Positions 10,511 through 21,973 of a stretch of DNA of 64,000 bases are shown piece after piece. The stretch is taken from assembly GCA_003290165.1 (NCBI GenBank), contig QNQO01005778.1, positions 291,023 to 355,022 of the forward strand, given 5' to 3'. The notes below the pieces were generated by a model. It was given only the letters and a program-made list of their open reading frames with translations. It had not been told where the DNA came from and ran no database searches. The position numbers and the translations under genes were made by a program. Origin of the DNA: Berberis thunbergii (taxonomy: Eukaryota; Streptophyta; Magnoliopsida; Ranunculales; Berberidaceae). How positions within the stretch are numbered: position 1 is the stretch's first letter; the number at the start of each line of letters is the position of its first letter.

Positions 10511-12340
10511 TGCAGATTTTACTAACCAAAATTAATAGACTAATTTAACCTAGTTGTTATACGACAAGTGCACGGTTTCCTAACTAGTAGACAATTGCAA
10601 ATACGGGTCGATTTCACGAAGATTGAAGATAGAATAAAAAGCTAATACTTATTTAAACTAATTTAAATTGGGGGTTACAACAATCAAAAATTTCTAAACT
10701 AATGGAAAGTAGAAAAACAAGTGAAAATTGAGTTTGAAAATCAAAGAAAGAGATGCTAAGGCTTTCGAATCATCCATCAGGTTCATGAAATTATACTAGT
10801 GTCAATTATTATCCCTTAGCAATGTAGTAGATTGATTTTAGCAAAGATGCAAACCCCAAACATTAATTGTCTGTGTAAGGCACAACTAATCACATGTTTA
10901 AGTAATACGAATATAACATTCTTAAACCAAAATATAAAATAATCCTAACTACCATGTATGCATGACATACACGGAGAAACTAATATGCATTTGCTTACAA
11001 ATCAATCCAATATTAAACCATACAATGCATCAAATAACAATAAAAGACATGAAAAATTCTACTAAGTCTGAGGAGTCATCTATTCCTTAGTGGGTAGTTT
11101 AAAAGATAATGGTGGTAGTCGCGGCAACAGTGTGAGCGAACACCTCCTCCTCAATGAACTCAGTTCACAAAAGTGGGTGTGGTTGCTCTATGGTGGTACA
11201 AAGTAAAAACACATGGTGCCAATAACAGAGAGAAAAGATTCAAAATCGTTTCCCTACATGTTTCTTCTTTTTCCCTGCGACTTTGTGTGTGTTCTGTTGC
11301 GAGAAAAGAGGACGAAGAAGAGGTATCGGTCTCAAGATGAGGAAGGGATGAAGCCAAAAAGGCATAGGCCCGGCGGTCTGTTGTTGTGTGTATGAGAAGA
11401 GAGATGATTGCTGCGAAATTTCTTGAAGAGATGAGAAGGATAAGGCAAAGGCGTGAGGAGGTGGTGATTGTGTCTATTGAGAGGAAGAAGAAGAACTCGT
11501 GGGGATAGATTGCAGGAGAGGAGGGGGACGTGGGTGGCGTGATGGTGAAAAGGTGGTTGCGAGATGGTCTGGTGGAGGTGATGGTTGGTTGTTGGCTCGT
11601 ATTACTGTGAGTTGAAAAAGGGTTTCGAGATGAAGGAAAGGGGAAGACGGTCGAGAAGAGGGGTGTTTGAGAACTTGCTCGGTGCGGGTGGAAGGAGGAC
11701 GTGATGATGAGGTCTTAGTGGTTATGGCGTGATGATGTGATGCGATGTGATTTTTGAAATATGTCAAAATTTCGCAAAATATTTTCTATTTTGAAGTTAT
11801 CGAAATCTCTTTCAAAATCTGAAATATGTCAAAAATTTTCTTAGAAAAGAAATAAATAGTTTAATTGCCATATATGTTAGTATACTATTATGTTATTTTA
11901 ATATCAAAAGTTGGTTATGTGAGTTATTCTTATATAATATTTAGTCTGTATGACACTACGAGTCGTGTGAGACTTTTATCTAGTATTAATAGTTTTAAAT
12001 GCATAATTTATATTGTTAAATTCGAAATCACAATCGAAATTTTTACGCTTTTTCTATACAAAACAAAATATTTCATGAAATAATTCTTAAAATCAAGAGA
12101 TCGAAATTAACTCAAGACACGAAATCACAATCCTTGGATGTGATGCTTGTTAGGGAAAAAGGGTGGTCGAGATGGGGAGAAAAAGGTTTGTGGATGACTG
12201 TTTGGTGGATTTTTCTAGTGAGAGAAAAATCCCCGACAACGGACGATGAGTTGGTGTTGGATAGTTATGAAGGATAGGAATAAAAAGGGTTGGTGCCCTA
12301 TTTGTTGGCTACTTGCCAAGAGAGAGGAGGGGAGAAACTG
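10511..12340 (-). repeat. 3' LTR copy (left) of the Athila-like element, truncated
   Basis: It aligns with 17094-about 18840: AAGTGCACGG, CGAATCATCCATCAGGTTCAT, GCCCTATTTGTTGG and other blocks are in the same order. Similarity stops near 12340, whereas the sister copy continues to 19187, so the inner end has been deleted or replaced. Confidence 0.7.
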
Positions 12341-14200
12341 TGGGGAGTCATAGAATATCTAGTTCAGCACAATGACATGTTTTTCCCCTTTCTGGACAAA
12401 CGAAATCTTTTTATTTTATTTTATTTATTTTATCAATGACATATTTTTTCTCTTCTGCATAATGAAATTTTTTAGTCTTGAGGATTCATAGAATATCTAG
12501 TTTCAACTTTTTCTATTTGTACATTCCATACATATATCTAACCATACACATTCTTAAAGAAATTAGGTAAGGATAAAAATAACATGGGGTATTACTCAAT
12601 AATTGGAGTAGGTAATGGATAATGAGTTAGCAAAAACAAGTAATTCAAAGGCTCATAGGGTTGCAAACTGATATTTATTACTGGATAGGCTAAAAAGCTA
12701 GGAAAATGGTTCAAAGAAAAGTGTCTATATCACTTTCTAAGCTCTAGTTAGTATTATGACATCTCAATTAAATAAACCAAGAAGTTTTAGTGTAATGATT
12801 CAATTTTAGTGTCATTCTCAAAGGCAATCAATAAGAGAAACAAGAATAATGAGATCATCAAAGAGATAATGCAGATTAAAGAAAAATCAAAGTTTATTAA
12901 TAACCCTCAAGAAAATAGAATGACTCAAAACTCACAAGGATTAGGTCTCCACTATTATTCTAAGGTTTTCTAATAAATATCTACTTATCAACTTCAAATT
13001 ATGCTAATTCGGCTTACAGTGCAAAATAGTCGAGTTAAAAAATCTAATAAAATATATTTAAACTTAAAAATAATACCAAACCTTATGTTACTATTATATA
13101 TCAATATGACAAGTGATAACATATATTTTCTCAAATATAAAACATACTTGAAAGCATATTCTTTTTATTGGAAAGGAACTTCGGATTTTGAATGCATTTT
13201 CATATCAAAGACTTTTCACAATTACGACCAAAATCATTTACGTATTCAATGGAGATGAGTAGGAATACGGTAATTAATCGGTAGAGTTTTGAAATACATT
13301 AAAGCTAAATTTTTTGACAACTACACAAAACTCATAAGCCCCAACCCCAAACCTAGACCTAGACCAAACATTGTCCTCAATGTATAAAAGAAAAATCATG
13401 ACAAATGAAGAAAAAAATAAAAGATGAGGGTTGAGCAAATGAAGAAAAAAGAAAAGATGATGGTTATAGTGATATTACCATGGTGAATTCTTTACCAATT
13501 TCGAAGAGACCATCCACCAATGAAAGCTCAAAAACGTAAGAATTGTGGACTTATCATGAGAAACTGATAAATCACAATGACATCGAAAAAAAATGCATGA
13601 ACGAAAAAAGAATGCATTGTACCAGTTGTAAGTCAAAATCTTATGGAGCTAACGAGTATGAGTGGGAATGCAACGAGAAAAACTCGAAAAACAATCCAGA
13701 CTAACCATAATGAGATAATTGAAGTTGGGTTGCTTCCAAGAGCGCTTAGTTTAATGTCGTTAGCTCGACATATATTTCTCTCTCACGAATAATGTACTAT
13801 AAAATGACGAGGAAAAACATAGCAAACACCCTCCCTAAAATCTAGACATTATGCCATGATATAGACTAAATCAAAAGTGTCAAAAATGCAATTATCACAT
13901 AAATCTAAAAGTTGAGGATCAGTCCAACAAATAGGTTGCAAACCACTGTGCAGCACAACATATATTAACACACCTCTAAAGCTGATGACTTGCCACAGTA
14001 CAAAAATTATAGAGGAAAAATGGGAAACTTACCTCGGCATTCCTAGGAACTCCGTAGGGGACCTTAGAACAGGTAAAGGGTTCGACAAACCAGTGATATC
14101 TAGCAAATGATTCTTACCTACTACAAAAAAGGGACATCCTAAGTCAGGTGTAAAATCAGAAGATTAAATATATTTCACAATAGGATAATCGAAACTGAAA
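12341..14200. other. Element interior without recognisable genes
   Basis: AT-rich sequence between the truncated left LTR and the protease remnant. No reverse transcriptase or integrase motif was seen in any frame. The block around 13735-13775 (minus GTCGAGCTAACGACATTAAAC, GCGCTTGGAAGCAACCC) resembles the segment that usually follows the integrase end in Athila elements. If so, the whole polymerase region has been deleted. Confidence 0.4.
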
Positions 14201-14214
14201 TCAAGAACTATAAA

Positions 14215-14465
14215 TTCCACCGGTAAATAAATTTTTCGACATTAATGATAGCATCCTCTATAACACCGCGGGGTACTCTTAATTGACCTAGCTGCCAATT
14301 GCAATGCAACTTGAGTCGATTTTAACTCACCAAGACCTAACTGCTCATAAACGGAATATGGAAATAAATTAATACTTTCCCCTAAATCCAACAATGTCTT
14401 ATCAATCATATGATCAACAATAACACAAGAAACACGAGCACTTGGGATCCCTATAGGCGGGGTTA
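14215..14465 (-). pseudogene. Retroviral-type aspartic protease fragment of the Athila-like element
   Basis: The minus-strand reading includes CVIVDHMIDKTLLDLGESIN and LFPYSVYEQLGLGEL. LLDLGES is the DSG/DLG-type active-site loop, and the PYSVYEQLGLGEL stretch is a hallmark of plant Athila proteases. In-frame stops interrupt both sides. The role would be cleavage of the gag-pol polyprotein; the copy is non-functional. Confidence 0.75.
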
Positions 14466-15089
14466 TGTGTTGAATAATTGAGCTGACTTACTCGGCAAGG
14501 AATGTTCTTTTTTGCACATGTAACTTTTGCTTCTGTGTGCAAAGATTCTTAAAAAAACATGGCATAGGTAGCAATTTGGTTAATAACATCAAGCAATGGA
14601 TATTAATGTGAAACTTGTTTAAAATTTTCTATTACATCGTTGGCATTTGTTCCTTTCTTTGCTGGAGCTAGCCGTGATGGAAACCGTGCCTTAGGAAAAT
14701 AAGATGCCTGAGTAGGATCAGAGTCAGATGAACAACTTTAGAAGCTAAGGCTTTATCACCCTTCCTTGTCAGATGGAGATGCAACATGTTTGACTTGGGA
14801 CGGAGATGCAATGACACTGGAATCAGGCATTCATACTCGATTGTCAACATGTCTTCCACTCCTAAGGGTAGTAATAGTGGACATCTTCATGACAAGGCTC
14901 AGATGTGCTACATTTGCAAAATGACCATTGAGTTTTGGAACAGGTTTGACTAGGGAATCTTCTTGGCTCTCTCTCAGGGAATGACTAAGCGATCTGACTC
15001 ACAACTATCTCAAGTCTATTGATGACTTGAGACTGGTTGTTGAGTCGAGGCTTTTAACTCTGATATAGCCTGAGAATTCTGCTCCACAG

Positions 15090-15930
15090 TTATCTTTCAG
15101 TGCGTTGCATAAAATGATTAACCGTTTCATCTAAACTGAATGTGTTGGATGGAGGAACTTGGTTAAATTGAGGCCAAACAGGGCTAGGGGCTTGAAGAGC
15201 CAAGGAAACAGGTCCTCCTTGGTGTGGGCCATGGGCCCAGGAGAGATTTGGATGTTTGGCAAACCCTAGATTGTAATAGTTGGGTTGTGGATTATTACCA
15301 GGTCGCCGAATAACATTAGAAGAATTGACCTGCTCAACAAAATATGCAGGATAATCATTTTGCAAACCACAATTAGTTATGGACTGACAGCACAAACCTC
15401 AGATGAAACATTCCTGAGAGGTGGAGGTTGAGTCATATTCAAAATTACATCAATTTTCTTAGCCATAGTCATAACAACTTCTTCTAGCTCCGAGGGGGAA
15501 GGAGGATGAATGGATGCGTCTCTAACTTCTATATACGCCTATCAGAATCCTTTCTCAAATAATCCATTGGAGAATTTTTGGAAAGTGTTTTAAAGAAATC
15601 CTAGATCTATTAACACTCATCTTCATATACTATTCACCACTAGTGGCATCAATCATATGACGGTTTTGAAGGGTTAACGTGTCTTGGAAGTATTGAACTA
15701 TACACCACTTCTCAAATTCATGATGGGGACACTTTAACATTGAGCTCATTGAACTTTTCCCAACATTCATAAAAATATTTTTCATCTTTTTGTCGAAAAT
15801 TATACATATCACTTCGGGGGGCATTCGTTTTATGAATGGGGAAATACTTTGACAATAACTTTCTTAACAACGCATCCCAAGTTGCGATGGTTCCTATCTC
15901 TAATGAATTTAACCATGAATTCATCGTATA
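15090..15930 (-). pseudogene. Athila-like gag fragment
   Basis: Two adjacent frames carry retrotransposon-gag homology. One (about 15924-15718) reads SWLNSLEIGTIATWDALLRK, then SKYFPIHKTN, FRQKDEKYFYECWEKFNEL. The next frame continues with CPHHEFEKWCIVQYF, so there is a frameshift near 15730. The C-terminal part (15395-15090) has NPQPNYYNLGFAKHPNLSW, which parallels the YNPGWRNHPNFSW signature of Athila gag. It would encode the structural coat protein of the element and is broken by stops. Confidence 0.75.
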
Positions 15931-17064
15931 TTTCAGAAAAATCGAAACAATCTAAGACGAACCGAATCATCTAAAAAGTTGGATGATGAATGGAAAAATA
16001 TGGATGATGGATGGTTCGAGTTCAAAGCTAATTGCAGTTGTCTCGGGTAAGATAATGCGAGATGCAACACGACTAGAAAGAGGGGAAAATTAATCCTTAA
16101 AGGTCTTCTCCTCAGCCATCTCCTTTGTCTCAAGATTTTTTTTAATGCAAGCCTAACCTCTATATGAAGATGATCTAACTCTTTAAAAAAAAACCTAAAC
16201 GACACCTAAATGATGCACCAAAAAAATTAATGGCAAACGACCCTCAAGTTCTGTGACTAATTGAGCGCTGAAATTCAATTTAATTTACCTAACCGTGAGA
16301 GAGGCATGGTAATTTCCTATCAGTCTGCCATTATAAAATTGCTCCTACATCTTTTTATCATTTTTAGTTCAAAGTGAAATGTCAGTTCAAGAACTATTCC
16401 AATATGGGATATGTTCATTCACTTGACTATTTTAAGCTTTTAAACTTCCAAAGAGGGGTCCTATGAGTATGAAAACTGTTCTAAACAATTATCTTGCTAC
16501 AAATTTTAAATAGTGAAGGCTTAGGTTCCTAACCCTAAAATAGATGTGGTTAAACCTATTCACGGGGAGGTCACGAAAGTTGCAAATCAGTCTTGCCACT
16601 ATTCAAATTTTCTTGCAATACTAAACCACGTGCAGATGCGGTGGAGAGAAGTTACCTCCAGCGTGAACCTCTTTCGGGTTACTTGTGACGACAGTTAGAA
16701 GTCGAGTTGTCGTCGATCAAAAGCATTGTCCAACTGACACCTTGCCAACTTCTGAGAGTGTCCTGCGAAGCGCAACCTGAAAAGGAAAATCACAATGCAA
16801 TATATATATATATTTCCTTTTTTGTATTTATTTGCTTTGCTATTTTTCCTTTTCGTTTGTGTTTCATGACCTCTGTTTTTCACTTCGTTTCCACTTGAGC
16901 CTATGTATGATTGTCAGCAAAACAAATGAAAAAAAAATTAAAACTCAAACTAATAACAAATAAAAAAATAACCAAGTGACACCTAACATTGTTCCTAATC
17001 AAAGAAAATTATACCTAATCTATAAACTAATAAAGATAAACCCTAGACTTCGATTGTACCTTTA

Positions 17065-17084
17065 CAATCCCCGGCACGATGCCA
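17065..17084 (-). other. Primer-binding site of the Athila-like element
   Basis: Minus-strand TGGCATCGTGCCGGGGATTG lies nine bases inside the right LTR. It is a slightly mutated TGGCGCCGTTGCCGGGGA (tRNA-Asp type) and fixes the element's orientation. Confidence 0.75.
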
Positions 17085-17093
17085 AATACTTTA

Positions 17094-19187
17094 TGCATAT
17101 TTTACTAACCTAAATATGCTAATTTAACTTTATTGTTATACCACAAGTGCACGGTTGCCTAACCTAGTAGACAATGGCAAATACGGATCGATCCCACATG
17201 GATTGAAGACATAATCGAAAACTAAAACTTATTTAAATTAGGGGTTCCCGCAATCGAAAAAAATTTAACTAATGGAAAGTAGAAAAACAAGTGAAAATTG
17301 AGTTTGAGAATCAAAGAAAGAAGGATGCTAAGGCTTTCGAATCATCCATCAGGTTCATAAAATATACTAGTGTCAATTATTGTCCCGTAGCCAAGGAATA
17401 CGAAAATTTCGTAAAAAATTACAAAAATCAGCTACCAAAGTTTACATTATTTCGAGGGTTTTTCAAAAAAATTTTTTTTTCATTTTCATCTTCTAATTAT
17501 CATTTCTTCTAATTATTTATTGAGTTTTGAAACCGCCTTCAATTTTCTAATGTAATTGTATTGATGTTTTTCATTTCTTGTATTTAGGCTTCATTTAATA
17601 TGTTTAATAGATTGATTTACTAACATTTTTTTCACGTATTTCATATATCCTCGAAATTCATTATATTTATTTCATGTATTCTAGAAATTTTATGTTTTTT
17701 TACGCACCGAAATATTTCTTAAAATCAGGAAATCGATGTTAACTTGAAAAACGAAATCACAATCCTTGCCCCAAGCAATGTAGTGATTGAATTTAGCAAA
17801 ATGCAAACCCCTATCATTAATTCTAACTAATCACAAGTTTAACTAATACGAATAAAACATGCTTAAACAAAAACATAGAATAATTCTAACTACCATGGAT
17901 GTATGTCATACACGGTGAGAGTAATATGTGTTTGTTCACAAATCAATCCAATGTTAAATCATACAATGCATCGAATAATAAAAAAGACAGAAAATAATTC
18001 TATTAAGCCTGAGGAGTCATCTACGACTTCATGAAGGGTTTAGAAGATCATGATAACGGTTGCAGTAGCAGCGTGAGTGAACATCTCCTCCTCAACGAAC
18101 CCGTTAGTGTTACTCTATGGTGGTACAAGTTCCCCCTGGTTCTTATTCTTCTTCTTCCCTGCGACTTTGTTGTGTTTTTATTGTGAGAAAGAGAAGTGGT
18201 GAAGAGTATCGGTCTCGAGATGATGAAGGGATAAGGCGAGATGAAAGCGAGAAGGGACGAGAGTCTGTTGCTGTGTGTATGAGAAAAGAGATGGTTGCTG
18301 CGAAATTGTTGAAAAGGCGAGAAGAGGTGAGGCAAAGGTGTGAGGAGGTGCGATGGTGTCAGTTGAGAGGAAGAAAAATAAAAAAAAACTCATGGCGGAG
18401 AGATTGCAGGCAAGGAGAGGGGCATGGGTGGTGTGATGGTGAAAAGGTGGTTGCGAGATGGTCTGGCGGCGGCGATGGTTGATTGCTTGTTCGTGATCTG
18501 TTAGTGTGAGTTGAAGAAGTGTTTTGAGATGAAGGAAAGGGAAGAAGGTCGAGAAAAGGGGGTGTTTTGCTCGGCGCGAGTGAAAGAAGACGTGATGATG
18601 AGGTCTCTGTGGTTATGGCGTGATGAGATGTGACGTCTTTTAGGGAAAGAGGGATGTCGATATGAGGAGAAAAAGGTCTATGGATGGCTATTTGATGGAT
18701 GTTTCTAGCAAGTGAGAAAGATCCCCGACGAGGGATGATGAATTGGTGTTGGGTGGCTGTGAAGGAGAGGGTGAAGAAAGGGTTGGCTGCCCTATTTGTT
18801 GGTTGCTTCCCAAGAAGAGGATGGGAAAAACTATGGGGTTTTGGTTGTTTTTATAGTTGCCAGCGGAGAAGGGGAGAAAAAAGTCGTGATGGATATGGAG
18901 AGAAAATGGACTTGGGCTTAGGTTGTATAAAGGATGGGTTTGGATGGATCGAGTTTAGGCATGTGATTGTCATGGTGACTTCCAATTTCACCCGTCACTT
19001 TGTATCACCATTTGAACCTGTCAAATAATTGTTCTCTAAGTGCGCATTTATACAATTTCATCATTTAAGCTCCCAATCCTATAAAAACGCAAAAAAAAAA
19101 AAAAAAAAATTAGAATAAAATACAATATTCAAAAGACTAACAAATAGAAATTATAATGTAATTTAAGTATAAATTACGTGAATATCA
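17094..19187 (-). repeat. 5' LTR (right copy) of the Athila-like element
   Basis: It starts TGCATATTTTACTAACC on the plus strand and ends ACGTGAATATCA. That end is supported by an independent LTR fragment that diverges at the same base (2380). The middle (18180-18900) is G-rich and gives long open frames on both strands by composition alone. An A20-like run at about 19090 interrupts it. Confidence 0.75.
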
Positions 19188-19877
19188 AACAAAATTTCTT
19201 TTATTTAGAAATAAAAGTAGTATCTTTAGTTAGAGCAGAAATTTACTTATACTTTTGTCACGAAAATATATATCACAGTTCCTATCGTGCTTACATAAAT
19301 CCGTCAATCTTTTAAAATTTTGAATATGCCTTTCACAGTTTTTAACATTTACTAATACAATCGTAGATCAATAATAACAAAAATGTTTGTGTATTTCAAT
19401 AAAACACTATTACATCTTTACTATTTCTCCAATATTTTGTATTCTGAAACAACCCTCACAATTTCTTAACATTTACGAGCAACATCAGTAGTAGATGAAA
19501 AATAATAAATGGTATTTGTGTCCTTTCAGTAAATGATTTATATGAAACTTATACCACATTAATTCATACTATCAGAATCGGCCTGTGTCATTTCTTTAAC
19601 TAATGTTTCCCAAAACTAGTATATACTTTGTTAGCCAACTTAATTTTTTTAGCCAATTCAATGAAAATTTTAGTTTGTATTTGATAATTTTTATTAAAAT
19701 CAACACAGAATATACGCGCACGTAAAGTTCATCGTAATGAATAACTACTACAACTAAGTACGCTATCCAAATGTTTTCCTAGCTTTTTCTCATCTGGTAA
19801 ATAAAATCGTATTAATTGTTTATGCTAAATTCAATGTTTATAACTACACAATCAAGCAATTGGGGATCACAAATAAT
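19188..19877. other. AT-rich intergenic sequence, nothing recognised
   Basis: No conserved protein signature, RNA gene or clear repeat boundary is visible in either strand. Confidence 0.5.
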
Positions 19878-20487
19878 AAGGTAGGTAGTTTTTGACACCA
19901 CCATTTCCCTTCCACTTTTTTACACCATCACCCCCAAATTTTTATGTATAAATTTGTTCATCTCCTCCTCTCTCTCTATCCCAAGTCAACAATAGCAAAT
20001 AACTATAACAACGGCAGCAAACATCTTGTATTGTTATGGCCTGCCACCCATTTCTTCTTGCCTTTTCACTTGCTCTCATCCTCCCTGCCTCGCCTCATCG
20101 CACCACCTTGCCATTCTTTTCGCCCCATCTTCTCTCTTCTTTTCCCTATTTTATCTTGCAGCTAGGGCTGAGAGATTAGGTTCAAATCTCATCGGAACTT
20201 TTGCGATATTGTGACCCAATCTTACTGAAAAGGGAGAGAGAAGAAAGTCGGAAATATAGAATGAAAAAAAGGGAGGCAGTCGTGGCGAGGTGAGGGCAAC
20301 AAGGAATAGTAGTTATTTGGAGAAGAATACCAAATAATAATAATAATAATAATAAATAAATAAATAAATAAATAATAGTTGTGGTGTCAATAAAAAGTTG
20401 GTAGTGTTAGAAGGTAGTTGTTTTAATGTGGGAGGTGGTGGTGTCAATGAGTCTAAATGGTGTTGTTAAAAGGTACTACCTATAGTA
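19878..20487. mobile_element. Candidate MITE-like element with GACACCAC inverted motifs
   Basis: The left end has GGTAGGTAGTTTTTGACACC and the right end, reverse-complemented, has TAGGTAGTACCTTTTAACAAC followed by TTGACACCACCACCTCCCAC. The inverted similarity is patchy and no target duplication was resolved. The centre holds CT-rich sequence and an AAT/AAAT microsatellite (20333-20376). Confidence 0.4.
20333..20376. repeat. (AAT)n/(AAAT)n microsatellite
   Basis: About six AAT units pass directly into about seven AAAT units. Confidence 0.9.
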
Positions 20488-20599
20488 AATAATCATTCGA
20501 GTAAGTTATTTCCCATGTATGTAAGCATAATTTTTTATGATTTTGGTATAAATCTACAAACTTATACCGCATTGGAGTCGCAGAGGGATCTTTGTGGAT

Positions 20600-21014
20600 T
20601 TTTTTTTTTCTTTTTTTTTTTTTTTTCTTTTTTTAAAATTGGGTCGTTGACCCTTTTTATTTATTTATGAATCCATGCCGAAGGCTACATGACTGCCCAA
20701 TAGGGTTAACCAAACCAGACCCGAAGGCTACAATATTGTTGCCACTTAATGTCCTCGTCGCCTCCATCTCGCATAGAGACTTGCTTTCGCTCCGGCCATC
20801 GCCTCCACCTTGCATGAAGACTCGCTTTCGCTTCTCTCCGATCTAGTCCATCTAAGTAGCTGCATTCAATACCCGAAGGCTTATCAACGGCGAAGCAAAT
20901 GTGCTCCTAATAATCGGGCGAAAACTCACAAAATCCTAACTGGTGAGTCTCGAACCCGCGATCTCTCACAAGGAGAGTGAATGTCCGACCAACTGAGCTA
21001 CAATTGGTGGACAA
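20600..21014 (-). mobile_element. tRNA-derived SINE with perfect 14-bp target duplication
   Basis: On the minus strand the head reads TTGTCCACCAATTG, then an A box (TAGCTCAGTTGG) and a B box (GGTTCGAGACTC) about 35 bases later, the internal RNA polymerase III promoter of a tRNA-derived SINE. The tail is an A-rich run (plus-strand T run 20600-20636). Both ends are flanked by the identical 14-mer GGATCTTTGTGGAT (20586-20599 and 21015-21028). Such duplications come from LINE-machinery insertion. The body (about 415 bp) repeats a CCGAAGGCT motif three times on the plus strand. Confidence 0.93.
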
Positions 21015-21791
21015 GGATCTTTGTGGATATAATGTTTAATAAATGTCTAAGAGGGTGCATCGAATAAGTGCGTTATCCAAGTAAATATTTCGATTAATTT
21101 GGGGTTTGATATTGTAATAAATACAATATTCAAGTGACTTAACTTGGCCCCTTTACAAATAAAAATATGTTCAAAGCTTTGTTTACCAATAATAAGGATC
21201 AATAAGTCCACCTTTTTTTAGTATAATCAATATAAATGGAGAAACAAGTCTAAATATATATCGTGTATATATATATATATATATGAGTATCTAATGATAT
21301 TACAAGAAGAAAAATGACTGGTGATAGGCCAAATACAATGAAATTGCCGAAATAGAGCCTTTAAAAAGCCAAATCGACTCCATGTCATTTGCACCACCAT
21401 TGCCCCCTCCTTTGTCGTGTCCGATTTCATCGTCCCACCACCTACATCAACACAACTCTATTTCGGTTCTCCTATTAGAAATCACCACTGCGCACCACCA
21501 ATCAAAGATCTCAGCCCCTCGGCGGTGGGAGGACAATGGTGGCGGGAAAAGGGAGGGAGAGGTTCTGGTGGCGGAGGTGATAGACTACGATCAGGAAGAG
21601 GGAGGGAGAAGATGCGGATACGCTGGGAAGATAGGAAGGGGAGATGAGAGGCTCTGCGATGTGGTTGGAGATGAGGATACTATGAGAATTTTGTAATATG
21701 AGTGGGGGCTTTTTAGGGAAATTAAAAGATATTTCAAACGCGAGCACTGTTCATAACATGAATTTTCATTATAAGTTGTCAGATACGAAAT

Positions 21792-21965
21792 AAATAACTC
21801 AATAATTTTTTTAGTTTAACAAATTAAGGTTGTAAAGCCGGAGTCTCAAAACATTTTTTAAAGAGCCCTTCTAGGGAGCGAGGGAAGGAGCGAAAAAAAT
21901 GTTTTGAGACTCCCGCTTTACAACCTTAATTTTTTTTTTAAACTAAAAAAATTCTTGAGTTATTT
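21792..21965. mobile_element. Fold-back MITE, 174 bp hairpin
   Basis: The left arm AAATAACTCAATAATTTTTT pairs with the right arm ending in TTCTTGAGTTATTT. The arms continue inward through AATTAAGGTTGTAAAGC and GGAGTCTCAAAACATTTTTT, leaving a loop of about 35 bases. It lies nine bases beyond the stop codon of the GT47 pseudogene, so it is in that gene's 3' flank. Confidence 0.8.
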
Positions 21966-21973
21966 CTCACCAC

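Larger units (their letters stand above)
10511..19187 (-). mobile_element. Decayed Athila-like Ty3/gypsy element
   Basis: It is bounded by two roughly 2-kb LTR copies (10511-about 12340 and 17094-19187). Polarity is minus: the primer site lies at 17065-17084 just inside the right LTR, and gag then protease follow toward lower coordinates. The LTRs share ACAAGTGCACGGTT, TAGTAGACAAT, GGCAAATACGG-like blocks typical of Athila-type LTR ends. The interior keeps gag and protease pieces but no recognisable reverse transcriptase or integrase. The left LTR lacks the last several hundred bases seen in the right one. Target duplication was not found. Confidence 0.75.

Noticed and set aside
18117..18482. 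121-codon plus-strand frame and an overlapping 95-codon minus-strand frame
   Set aside because: They lie in the G-rich middle of an Athila-like LTR. Open frames on both strands reflect base composition, and the related LTR copy at 11.2-11.8 kb does not keep them.
20941..21010. tRNA-like sequence with A and B boxes
   Set aside because: It is the head of a SINE. It lacks a proper acceptor stem and is flanked by a 14-bp duplication, so it is not a functional tRNA gene.
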